In this document: piece by piece, positions 7,039-14,177 of the stretch
Layout: each line of letters opens with the position of its first letter
Position numbering within the stretch: the stretch's first letter is position 1
Origin: JBLHKE01 sp047619485
Lineage (GTDB): Bacteria; Verrucomicrobiota; Verrucomicrobiia; Verrucomicrobiales; DEV007
Reading direction: 5' to 3'
Assembly: GCA_047619485.1 (NCBI GenBank)
Contig: JBLHKE010000030.1
Location: 1-22,822 of the forward strand
Length of the DNA: 22,822 nt
Position numbers and translations under genes: made by a program
The notes under the pieces: model-generated
The model's database searches: none
Told to the model about the DNA's origin: nothing
Seen by the model: only the letters and a program-made list of their open reading frames with translations

Positions 7039-8408
7039 GGTTGACGCGCTCGCTCTCGTTCCGTGCCCGCCTGATCCTCGGATCAGCGCTGTTGTCGGGT
7101 GTGGTTCTGTTAGTATTTATCATCGCGACCGCCTACATGGTGTTCGATAACATGACCGAGGAGGCGGACCAGGAATTGCGCGACCGGTCGGAGACGATTT
7201 TTGAAACCGCGCGCAAGGGCGAGTTCTCATCGGAGAAGAAGCCATTCGAGGGCAAGGCGTCGCTGAGTGCCGAGGTGGCGGAGTTGCGTTTGATCCTGCT
7301 GCAGTCGCCATCGGGGGATGTGCTCTACCGGAACAAGGGCTGGCCGAAGCCGGACGGGGACACTAAATACACGAGGCAGGGTTGGTTGACGAAGGAGCGT
7401 TCGGACGGGCGGCTCTGGCGGGTAATCAGCCGCACGTCGAATGGCTACAAGATGCGCCTAGCGATCGATCTGCGCGAGGTGAGAGATGAGGTGAATAAGA
7501 TGGTCGAGCGTTACCTGCGGGCGCTGCCGGTGGCGTTGATCCTGATCGCGCTAGGTGCCTGGTGGTTGGCGAACCGGGTGGTGCGGCCGGTGCAAGCGAT
7601 CATTGCGACGGCGGAAAAAATCACCGCGGAGGGGCTCGGCGAGCGCGTGGAGGAGGTCGATTCCGACGACGAGATTGGGCGTCTAACACGGGTGTTGAAC
7701 CGGATGGTCGCGCGGTTAGAGGCGACCTTGCAGCAGTCGCGGCGGTTCAGTGCGGATGCCTCTCACGAGTTGCGCACGCCGCTGGCGGTGATGCAGGGGA
7801 AGATCGAGAGCGAGTTGCAGCGTGCCGATCGGGTGGGGGATCATCCGCTGCTGGCGGATTTGCTCGATCAGATTCAGTATTTAAAATCGATTGTCGACAG
7901 CCTGCTGATGTTCTCGCGATCCGACTCGGGCAACCTGCAGGTGGCGGCGGAATCGGTAGACCTGAGCCAGCTGGTCGAGGAGGTCGCCGAGGACGCGAGC
8001 CTATTCGCGGCGGAGGGGGGGATCGAATTCGAGGTGGATGTCCCAGCGGGAGTCCAAGGGAGTGGGGACGCGCGCCTGATGAAGTTGGCGGTGTTCAATG
8101 TGCTACAGAATGCGGTGAAGTACAATCTGTTGGATGGGGGAAGAGTGAAGTGCGCGCTCGGTGAGGATGGGGTCATCAACGTGACCAATACCGGGCCAGA
8201 AATTACCGGCGACGATGCCGAGAAAATCTTCGAGCGTTTCTATCGCGCAGACCCATCGCGGAGTTCGGTGCCAACCGAGGGGAAGGCAGGGTTCGGTCTC
8301 GGGCTGAGCCTAGCGCAGGTGATTGCGGAAGCGCACGGTGGTGCGCTGTGGTTGGAGCGCAGCGGCGGTGGGGAGAATGTGTTTGGGGTGCGGTTTGGGA
8401 GGGCGTGA
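7035..8408 (+). CDS. Sensor histidine kinase (HAMP, HisKA, HATPase)
   Basis: A 457-residue inner-membrane sensor kinase. TM1 spans about residues 13-36, a periplasmic sensor region about 37-162, and TM2 about 163-180. HAMP follows (181-232, with the VVRPVQAI and DEIGRLTRVLNRM segments). The HisKA motif FSADASHELRTPL has phospho-acceptor H244. The ATPase domain shows the N-box (NVLQNAVKYN, 355-364), NTGPEI, and GFGLGLSL (420-427). The order and sizes resemble heavy-metal or QseC-type kinases. The roughly 125-residue periplasmic part has no recognisable ligand domain, so the signal is unknown. The start overlaps the regulator stop as ATGA, indicating translational coupling. The 100-nt gap after its end, before the convergent cysI, shows no clear terminator. 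Confidence 0.92.
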   Translation: MRLTRSLSFRARLILGSALLSGVVLLVFIIATAYMVFDNMTEEADQELRDRSETIFETARKGEFSSEKKPFEGKASLSAEVAELRLILLQSPSGDVLYRNKGWPKPDGDTKYTRQGWLTKERSDGRLWRVISRTSNGYKMRLAIDLREVRDEVNKMVERYLRALPVALILIALGAWWLANRVVRPVQAIIATAEKITAEGLGERVEEVDSDDEIGRLTRVLNRMVARLEATLQQSRRFSADASHELRTPLAVMQGKIESELQRADRVGDHPLLADLLDQIQYLKSIVDSLLMFSRSDSGNLQVAAESVDLSQLVEEVAEDASLFAAEGGIEFEVDVPAGVQGSGDARLMKLAVFNVLQNAVKYNLLDGGRVKCALGEDGVINVTNTGPEITGDDAEKIFERFYRADPSRSSVPTEGKAGFGLGLSLAQVIAEAHGGALWLERSGGGENVFGVRFGRA

Positions 8409-8508
8409 GACGGCGATTGAATACCCTGTGGCGCTGTATTTTAGGCAGAGGGCGAGCTTTGGATCTTCACGCTGACGCGATCTTGGGATTGTTTGTCCCG
8501 CCGCCTCT

Positions 8509-10251
8509 CTACCCCTCCGCTTTCTTCGCTTCGCGCTCGGCTAGCTCTACGTGGAATTGCTCCGCGCATGGGGCCTCACCGGTGGTTCTTGTGCGTCCCC
8601 ACCACTTGCTGAAGGTCTCGCCCGACTCGCGGTTTTTGGCGTAGTCTTCTAGGTAGACCTTCATCGCGCTCGGGATGTCCTCGAGGAGGACGACCTTGTG
8701 CTCGAGGCCGGCTAGGCGATCGCCAGTGATGGCGCCGCCGACGAACATGGCATACTTGTTCGGGCCACGGCCGACGAAACCGAAGTCGCAGTTGTAAGGA
8801 CGGGCGCAGCCGTTGGGGCAGCCAGTCATGCGGACTAGGATGGGTTCTTTCTCCAAGCTCAAGTCGCGCAGGACGTCGTCGACTTTGTCGAGCACGCCGT
8901 TGAAAATGCGCTCGCTCTCGGCGAGTGCGAGGCCACAGGTCGGCATCGACACGCAGGCGTGCGCGGTCTTGCGCAACTCGGTGAAGGCGTCGGAGTGGGG
9001 GACGTTGTGCTTGGCGAGGATGGCGTCGACCTTCTCTTTCTGAGACGGGTCGAGTTCGTAGAACAGGACGTTGCAGTTCGCCGTGACGCGCATCATGCAG
9101 TCGACCTGCGTCGCGATCTCGTGCATCATCGCTTTGTAGGCTGGACCGTTCTCGTGATCCATGATGCGTCCCTGACTGACGTAGACGCAGCAGAACAATT
9201 TGCCGTCGCCTTGCTCGTGCCAGCCGAGACGATCGGCAACGGTCTCGAACTTGGTCTCGCGGACTTCTTCGGTCGGCACACTGAGGCGCGACTCGACCTC
9301 CTTGCGGAACCACTCGATGCCCTTCTCGCGGATCAAGTACTTGAGACGTGCCTGGGCGCGGTCTTCGCGGTTGCCGAAGTCACGCTGGGTGCCGACGATC
9401 GCGTCGGTTGCGTCAATGACGTTGGCACGCTTGATGAAGAACAGCGGCTTGGCGAGGCAGGGGTGCGTGTGCAGCTTGCCGTGCGACATGCCGAAACCGC
9501 CACCGACGTAGATGCTGTAGCCCTCGACCGTTCCATCGGCACCGAGGTGCGGAACCATTCCGATATCCTGCGAGAAAATATCGACGTCATTGTAGGGCGG
9601 CACGCTGATGCCGATCTTAAATTTCCGCGGCAGGTATTGTTGGCCGTAAATCGGTTCCTCGGTGTCAACTTTGCCCGCTTCGACGTCTTTCTGTAGATCG
9701 ACTTTCTCCCCGTCGAGCCAGATCGTCGCGAAGGCGCTGGTCTTGGCAAAGTATCGATCGCTGATTTCTTGCGCCACTTGCTCGGCATCGATGTGTAGGG
9801 CGTCCTTGATTGGCGACGCTGGTCCCATGGTATTGCGCACGACATCGCCGCAGGCTCCGGAGGTGGTTAGGCCGCTTTTCTGGATCGTCTGGATGCAATC
9901 GCGTAGTGAACCCATGAGGATGCCGTGCAGTTGGATGCCCTGGCGGGTAGTGAGTCGGAGTGTGGCGTTGCCGAGCCTATTCGCGACGTCGTCGTGGAGC
10001 AGATACTGCTGCGAGCTCATCGTGCCGCTGGGCATTTTGGTGCGCACCATGAACGACCAAGCCTTTTCGAGTTTCGCCTGACGGCGTTCTTTGCGCAGAT
10101 CGCGATCATCCTGCTGGTAGGTACCGTGAAATTTCAGCAGTTGGTATTCTGCTTCTTCAAAGTGGGTCGCGTCGGAGACTAGGGTCTCGACAATTTTACC
10201 GCGTAATCCGCGACTTTGGGCTTTGATTTCTTCTACGCTTTGCTTGGCCAT
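8509..10251 (-). CDS. cysI: Assimilatory sulfite reductase hemoprotein subunit
   Basis: A 580-residue siroheme/4Fe-4S protein that reduces sulfite to sulfide for cysteine synthesis in the cytoplasm. The four cluster ligands are visible as C433-x5-C439 (ACVSMPTCGLALAESER) and C478-x3-C482 (RMTGCPNGCARPYNCDFGF). The siroheme-binding arginines lie in RLTTRQGIQLHG and GDVVRNTMGP. The length agrees with the E. coli beta subunit (570 residues). No flavoprotein partner (cysJ) is next to it, so the electron donor may be encoded elsewhere, or it could be a ferredoxin. Ferredoxin-dependent sulfite or nitrite reductases are the nearest alternatives, but the GDVVRNTMGP and LHTHPCLAKPLFF regions favour the CysI/SiR branch. 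It starts at ATG 10251 without a Shine-Dalgarno sequence. A dyad operator candidate lies 60 nt upstream. Confidence 0.9.
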   Translation of the reverse strand: MAKQSVEEIKAQSRGLRGKIVETLVSDATHFEEAEYQLLKFHGTYQQDDRDLRKERRQAKLEKAWSFMVRTKMPSGTMSSQQYLLHDDVANRLGNATLRLTTRQGIQLHGILMGSLRDCIQTIQKSGLTTSGACGDVVRNTMGPASPIKDALHIDAEQVAQEISDRYFAKTSAFATIWLDGEKVDLQKDVEAGKVDTEEPIYGQQYLPRKFKIGISVPPYNDVDIFSQDIGMVPHLGADGTVEGYSIYVGGGFGMSHGKLHTHPCLAKPLFFIKRANVIDATDAIVGTQRDFGNREDRAQARLKYLIREKGIEWFRKEVESRLSVPTEEVRETKFETVADRLGWHEQGDGKLFCCVYVSQGRIMDHENGPAYKAMMHEIATQVDCMMRVTANCNVLFYELDPSQKEKVDAILAKHNVPHSDAFTELRKTAHACVSMPTCGLALAESERIFNGVLDKVDDVLRDLSLEKEPILVRMTGCPNGCARPYNCDFGFVGRGPNKYAMFVGGAITGDRLAGLEHKVVLLEDIPSAMKVYLEDYAKNRESGETFSKWWGRTRTTGEAPCAEQFHVELAEREAKKAEG

Positions 10252-10310
10252 ATGATTGGAATTGGTGCGGTATCATGCAAGGCGATCACCGCTTCGCAAC
10301 TAAAATCTAT

Positions 10311-10326
10311 TATTCCTATCGGAATA
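10311..10326. promoter_or_regulatory. Dyad TATTCC-N4-GGAATA upstream of cysI, possible sulfur-regulator operator
   Basis: Perfect 6-bp arms TATTCC and GGAATA flank a TATC centre, in AT-rich DNA between the acetyltransferase gene and cysI. The position, about 60 nt before the cysI start, suits an operator over its promoter. From memory, operators of Rrf2-family cysteine-metabolism regulators (CymR type) contain a similar ATTCC/GGAAT dyad. This link is inference, and no regulator gene lies in the window. Confidence 0.4.
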
Positions 10327-10334
10327 GTCGAGTA

Positions 10335-10817
10335 TTACGCCTCGTCAAGGGTGACAGGCATACGCATTGGGATCATCTGCGAGAAACTGAAGCCATTGGC
10401 TTGGAAAAATTTCTGCGACTCTTCGCTCAGTTTATCGGTAAGCAGGGTGATGCGCTTGAAATCCTTCTTTTTCGCGTAATTGACCACGTAATCGAGCATT
10501 AGGTGGCCGAATCCCTGTGACCGGTGGCTCGGGTGGATGAAAAAGTCCTCCAGGGTCAGTACGAATCCACCTTCGGCAGTGCTGATGGTGCTGAGCGTGT
10601 TGACCATGCCGACGATGCTGTGGTCGTTGCGCAGGACAAAAATGCGCCCCCGGCTGGGTTGCTCGAGCACGAGACGCAGCCCACGCTCCTGTTTTTCTCG
10701 ATCCGGCTCAAAGTCTGCCTCCAGCTCGAAAAGTTCCATAAGCATGTCGACTAGTTCCGGCAGATCATCAATGATGGCAGGTTCGATGCGGACTTGGTTG
10801 GCGAGGTCTTGCGGCAT
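10335..10817 (-). CDS. GNAT-family N-acetyltransferase
   Basis: A 160-residue single-domain GNAT protein that would transfer an acetyl group from acetyl-CoA. Motif A is clear: LTLEDFFIHPSHRSQGFGHL, with the acetyl-CoA pyrophosphate loop R99-S-Q-G-F-G104. The C-terminal part FFQANGFSFSQMIPMRMPV matches motif B. The start of the fold is visible in IEPAIIDDLPELVDMLMELF. The substrate is unknown. The gene starts at ATG 10817 and has a roughly 80-nt gap to the rpmH promoter region on the other side. Its stop lies 84 nt before cysI on the same strand. Co-transcription is possible, but the dyad at 10311-10326 suggests a separate cysI promoter. Confidence 0.85.
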   Translation of the reverse strand: MPQDLANQVRIEPAIIDDLPELVDMLMELFELEADFEPDREKQERGLRLVLEQPSRGRIFVLRNDHSIVGMVNTLSTISTAEGGFVLTLEDFFIHPSHRSQGFGHLMLDYVVNYAKKKDFKRITLLTDKLSEESQKFFQANGFSFSQMIPMRMPVTLDEA

Positions 10818-10896
10818 TTCGGCGGAGTTTACAGTTGGAGGGTAGTGAATTCTAATGAAAACTCTTCGTTACGGGGAAATACGCCTCCCATCTTTA

Positions 10897-10924
10897 TTGA
10901 CAAGTGTTGCGAAATCGGTAAAAT
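10897..10924 (+). promoter_or_regulatory. Sigma-70 promoter of the rpmH-rnpA-yidD-yidC cluster
   Basis: A perfect -35 box TTGACA (10897-10902) and a -10 box TAAAAT (10919-10924, 5 of 6) are separated by 16 nt. Transcription would start near 10931, giving a leader of about 90 nt before rpmH. This is the best promoter match in the window and fits a highly expressed ribosomal protein gene. Confidence 0.75.
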
Positions 10925-11022
10925 GCCAGCCCTTCTCCCGGAAATTGAGATTTTCGAAGAACTCCGACGAACCCAAGGGTAAGCACACTTTCAGTCCAAC
11001 TACGCAAGCACCTTAGAATCCC

Positions 11023-11202
11023 ATGAAACGCACCTTCCAGCCATCCAAGCGCAGTCGCAAGAAGCAACACGGGTTTCGTGCGCGCATGAAGACGAAGGCC
11101 GGTCGCGGCATCATCAAGCGTCGCCGTGCGAAAGGTCGCAAGCGTCTCGTGCCAAAGGGTGCCGAGATCAAGTTCAAGCGTCACACCAACCAGCACAACT
11201 AG
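11023..11202 (+). CDS. rpmH: 50S ribosomal protein L34
   Basis: A 59-residue, very basic protein. It begins MKRTFQPSKRSRKKQHGFRA and continues through RMKTKAGRG and RRRAKGRKRL, diagnostic for L34 of the large ribosomal subunit. Usual L34 length is about 44-46 residues. Here a tail of about 13-15 residues (VPKGAEIKFKRHTNQHN) follows the point where most L34 proteins end. The ATG is fixed by the invariant MKRTFQP start; no Shine-Dalgarno sequence precedes it. It leads the cluster rpmH-rnpA-yidD-yidC and lies behind the strong promoter at 10897-10924. The rnpA start is 53 nt downstream. Confidence 0.97.
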   Translation: MKRTFQPSKRSRKKQHGFRARMKTKAGRGIIKRRRAKGRKRLVPKGAEIKFKRHTNQHN

Positions 11203-11255
11203 CCGGTGGACGATCCGGGACTGCCGGGTTGCCTTGATAGATCCGAGGGCGAGTG

Positions 11256-11606
11256 ATGAAACTCCCGCGCCCCATGAGGCTGCGTTCGCGTTCTGATTTT
11301 CAGCGCTCGCGAAAAGAGGGAAAGTCTTACGCTGGCCGCTTCTTGGTGGTGAGCGTGTTGCGTGATCCTGAGGCACTGCCCTTGCGATTCGGGATTATCC
11401 TGACAAAGAAGGTAGGCAATGCGGTGGCGCGTAACCACGTCCGTCGTCGCATCCGCGCGTTGCTGAGCGAATATGGTGAGCGCATGGTTCCTGGCTATCG
11501 GCTGGTGATTATCGGACGCTACACGGCGCCTTCGGCGAGTTTTGAAGCGTTGGAGAAGGACTGGTTGAAGCAGTTGCAGCGCGCGAAAATTTTGCAGGCG
11601 GGATGA
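11256..11606 (+). CDS. rnpA: Ribonuclease P protein component
   Basis: A 116-residue basic protein that binds the RNase P RNA and helps mature tRNA 5' ends. The N-terminal MRLRSRSDFQRSRKEGKSYA and the signature KKVGNAVARNHVRRRIRALL (the RNR-type RNA-binding helix) are clear. I choose the ATG at 11256: a GAGGG lies about 7 nt upstream, one of the few good Shine-Dalgarno-like sites here. A GTG at 11253 is an alternative giving one more residue. The stop overlaps the yidD start as ATGA. Position after rpmH is conserved across bacteria. Confidence 0.95.
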   Translation: MKLPRPMRLRSRSDFQRSRKEGKSYAGRFLVVSVLRDPEALPLRFGIILTKKVGNAVARNHVRRRIRALLSEYGERMVPGYRLVIIGRYTAPSASFEALEKDWLKQLQRAKILQAG

Positions 11607-11938
11607 GGTATCTGATCTACGCGCTAGTCCGCTTTTATCAGTGGGTGGTTTCGCCAGTGATCCACACGATCTGTGGGCCAAGTAGTGGCTGCCGGTTTAC
11701 GCCTAGCTGCTCGCAGTATTTTCTCGAGGCGGCCATGAAGCATGGGGCGATGCGCGGCAGCTTCCTCGGGGTGAAACGGATCTGCCGCTGCCATCCACGC
11801 GGAGGTTTTGGGCACGATCCGGTGCCCGAGTGTCTGCCAAACAAGAAAATTGCCGCTGCGGATGAAATTCCGAGCGCGGATGCCGACAGCACAAATGGCG
11901 AGAATTCGGGTGGCCAGTGCGAGCGATCCGCCTTATAA
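11603..11938 (+). CDS. yidD: Membrane protein insertion efficiency factor YidD
   Basis: A 111-residue small protein that assists YidC-dependent insertion at the inner membrane. It starts with an amphipathic segment (LIYALVRFYQWVVSPVIH), then the signature GCRFTPSCSQYFLEAAMKHG and the block GVKRICRCHPRGGFGHDPVP. The family core ends near residue 80. The remaining 30 residues are an acidic, Ser/Gly-rich tail, longer than in E. coli (85 residues total). The start overlaps the rnpA stop by 4 nt (ATGA), so translation is probably coupled. yidC follows after 83 nt. Confidence 0.93.
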   Translation: MRYLIYALVRFYQWVVSPVIHTICGPSSGCRFTPSCSQYFLEAAMKHGAMRGSFLGVKRICRCHPRGGFGHDPVPECLPNKKIAAADEIPSADADSTNGENSGGQCERSAL

Positions 11939-12021
11939 CGATAGCCCGCCGGATCTCCGGAATCTCTCTGCCCCTATCACTCTTCCCAATTCCCATTCTC
12001 AGTTTTTGAATCACAATCGTC

Positions 12022-13929
12022 ATGGATAGAAAAGCCTGGATCGTCACCACCCTTTGCGTCATCGGAATGATCTGGTATCTCGGTATCGAAAACCCGAGGT
12101 ATCAAAAGAAAGTGCGGGAGTACCGCGAGCAGGTCGATGCCGAGGAGATGGCTCGGAAATCAGTGGTCGAAGAGAATAAGGTGCTGGTGGGCGAAGCCGA
12201 CGGTGACGAAGCGACGAACCCAACTGGCGAGGTCCAACCCGATGGTGGGACTGACCCAACTGGCACGACGCCTTCTGAGCCTGCAGCTACTGAAATTGCT
12301 GCGGAGACGATCGAACTAAGGACCAACGATGAGGATGGCAACCCAGCGGTGGTGTTCACGTTGACGAACAAAGGTGGGGGAATCGAAACGGCGCAATTGC
12401 TTCAGCACATCTCCGCCTACGACGAGACGACGCCGATCGTTTTGAACTCGTATGCCGACCACGCGATCGGTGCGCTTAGTCGCAAGATCGGTGAGGTGGA
12501 TGAGCAGGCCTATCAGATCGTCAGCAAGAGCGATACTGAAGTCGTGTTCGAGGCGACCACCGCTGAGCTGGTCAAGGTGACGAAAACGTATTCGCTGGTC
12601 GAGCCGACCGAGCCTGGCGCGGCCTACCGCGTCAATCTCGAGATGACGATGACCAACACCGACGAGACACGCCGCTATTCTGCGAGTGACTACTACATCT
12701 ACGCCGGGGCGATCGCTGCGCTCAAGCCGAAAGAGTTCATGCAGCCCGATTACACCAGCGTGCTCTACAAGAACGGCACGAAGTATCGCAACCGCGACGT
12801 CAATTACTTCAAGAAGAAGGAGGCGAAGATCAACTACAACCCGACGACCGACGAGTTGCTCTGGGGTGGGCCGATGAACCAGTACTTCGTGCAGAATATC
12901 TGCGCGGAGACAGCCTATTCGTCCAAGATCTGGGCGCAGCGTTTCCCCGTCGTGCTAGAGGGCTACACGAAGGAGCAGAGCGATGGCCACTACGCGGTGC
13001 ATAGCGGTATCGGCATGCCGGCGGTCTCGCTCGATCCGGGCAAGTCGGTGACGCACAAATACCAGTTCTACCTCGGTGCGAAAAAGCTAAAGCCGCTCAA
13101 GGAGATGGGGCGCGATCGCGAGCGTATCATGCGTTACAACATCGTGCCGATCCTCGGCGGAATCGCCGCGCCAGTGTCGAAGTTCCTGTTGAGCATCCTG
13201 CTCTGGATCCAGGCGCACGTGCACAACTACGGGGTGGCGATCCTCATCATGACGGTGCTGCTACGTACCGCGATGTGGCCGATCTACGCGAAGTCGCAGA
13301 AGACGATGAAGCGCATGTCGAAGCTCTCGCCGAAGATGACCGCGCTGCGCGAGAAGCACAAAGATAACCCGCAGAAGATGCAGCAGGAGACGGCCAAGCT
13401 TTTCAAAGAAAATGGCATGGGGCCGCTCGGTCCGCTCGGTGGCTGCCTGCCGATGCTAGTGCAGATCCCGGTCTTCCTCGGCTTCTTCCAGATGCTGCGC
13501 CTGGCGGTGGAGTTGCGCCACGAGCCATTCATCGCCTGGGTCACAGACCTCTCGCAGCCGGACACGCTGTTCACTATCCCGGGGATCGGGATCCCTCTCA
13601 ACATCCTGCCGATCCTGATGGCGGTGACGATGATTTGGCAGATGCGTGTCACCCCTAGTTCTGGCGACCCGACGCAGAAGAAACTGATGATGATCATGCC
13701 GGTGATCTTCCTGGTGTTCTGTTACAACTTCGCCTCGGCGCTGGCGCTCTACTGGACCGGTCAGAACTTGTTCAGCATCGGCCAGACTTATCTCTCGAAG
13801 AATAAGAAGGACGATGAGCCGGAGAAAGAACCCGAGTTGAGCCCTGCAGAGATTGCGAAGAAGCGCGCGGCTTCAGGCGGTGGGCGCACGGGCGGTGCCA
13901 GGGCTAAGAAGAAAAAGAAGAATCCGTAG
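12022..13929 (+). CDS. yidC: Membrane protein insertase YidC (Oxa1 family)
   Basis: A 635-residue inner-membrane insertase of the Gram-negative type. TM1 spans about residues 5-20 (WIVTTLCVIGMIWYLGI). A Thr/Glu-rich linker (about 45-90) follows, then the large periplasmic beta domain (about 90-360). The conserved Oxa1 core (about 385-595) includes NYGVAILIMTVLLRTAMWPI, GPLGGCLPMLVQIPVFLGFF and FASALALYWTGQNLFS. The arginine in VLLRTAMWP is the conserved hydrophilic-groove residue. The C-terminus is a Lys-rich tail ending KKKKKNP, which in other species helps contact ribosomes. It is last in the rpmH cluster; the jag and mnmE genes that often follow are absent here. The ATG has no Shine-Dalgarno sequence. 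Confidence 0.95.
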   Translation: MDRKAWIVTTLCVIGMIWYLGIENPRYQKKVREYREQVDAEEMARKSVVEENKVLVGEADGDEATNPTGEVQPDGGTDPTGTTPSEPAATEIAAETIELRTNDEDGNPAVVFTLTNKGGGIETAQLLQHISAYDETTPIVLNSYADHAIGALSRKIGEVDEQAYQIVSKSDTEVVFEATTAELVKVTKTYSLVEPTEPGAAYRVNLEMTMTNTDETRRYSASDYYIYAGAIAALKPKEFMQPDYTSVLYKNGTKYRNRDVNYFKKKEAKINYNPTTDELLWGGPMNQYFVQNICAETAYSSKIWAQRFPVVLEGYTKEQSDGHYAVHSGIGMPAVSLDPGKSVTHKYQFYLGAKKLKPLKEMGRDRERIMRYNIVPILGGIAAPVSKFLLSILLWIQAHVHNYGVAILIMTVLLRTAMWPIYAKSQKTMKRMSKLSPKMTALREKHKDNPQKMQQETAKLFKENGMGPLGPLGGCLPMLVQIPVFLGFFQMLRLAVELRHEPFIAWVTDLSQPDTLFTIPGIGIPLNILPILMAVTMIWQMRVTPSSGDPTQKKLMMIMPVIFLVFCYNFASALALYWTGQNLFSIGQTYLSKNKKDDEPEKEPELSPAEIAKKRAASGGGRTGGARAKKKKKNP

Positions 13930-14009
13930 CACGGGATCGATCGCCCGCGTAGCTGACCTCACCAGAGTTTGGATCTACTTTCGAGTATTACGATTGGGGT
14001 GCATGCACG

Positions 14010-14055
14010 CAAGTGGTGAGACCAAGGAGTCGGGGGTGTCTAGCCCCGTCACTTG
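14010..14055. terminator. Hairpin structure after yidC, possible terminator
   Basis: Nested arms: outer CAAGTG (14010-14015) with CACTTG (14050-14055), and inner CGGGG (14031-14035) with CCCCG (14044-14048). It lies 80 nt after the yidC stop, and AAAAC follows rather than a T-run. It could end the yidC transcript with factor help or protect its 3' end. The asymmetric 15-nt bulge weakens it. Confidence 0.35.
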
Positions 14056-14073
14056 AAAACCCGCGGCGAGACG

Positions 14074-14100
14074 CCCCACGCTCCTGAATCAGCAGTGGGG
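14074..14100. repeat. Inverted repeat CCCCAC-N15-GTGGGG
   Basis: Perfect 6-bp arms at 14074-14079 and 14095-14100, in the convergent gap between yidC and the PA14-domain gene. Together with the hairpin at 14010-14055, it accounts for the visible structure of this 248-nt gap. Nothing else is recognised there. It could act as a bidirectional transcription barrier. Confidence 0.35.
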
Positions 14101-14177
14101 TCGGGATTGTATGGCACTGGTCGCGTTGAGAGCCTGTTGCGTGTTGGCTTGGGACGTGCGGCCGATTCCTGGCGCTA

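Noticed and set aside
7562..8164. 200-codon plus-strand frame inside the histidine kinase gene
   Set aside because: It is Gly/Arg-rich, out of frame with the kinase, and covers the intact HisKA and ATPase domains.
10818..11022. Possible replication origin upstream of rpmH
   Set aside because: No DnaA-box cluster, AT-rich unwinding stretch or dnaA gene is seen; only a sigma-70 promoter is supported.
10327..13992. Shared 12-mer TCGAGTATTACG near the ends of the GNAT gene and yidC
   Set aside because: The identity does not extend beyond 12 bases. Matches of this length are expected by chance in a window of this size.
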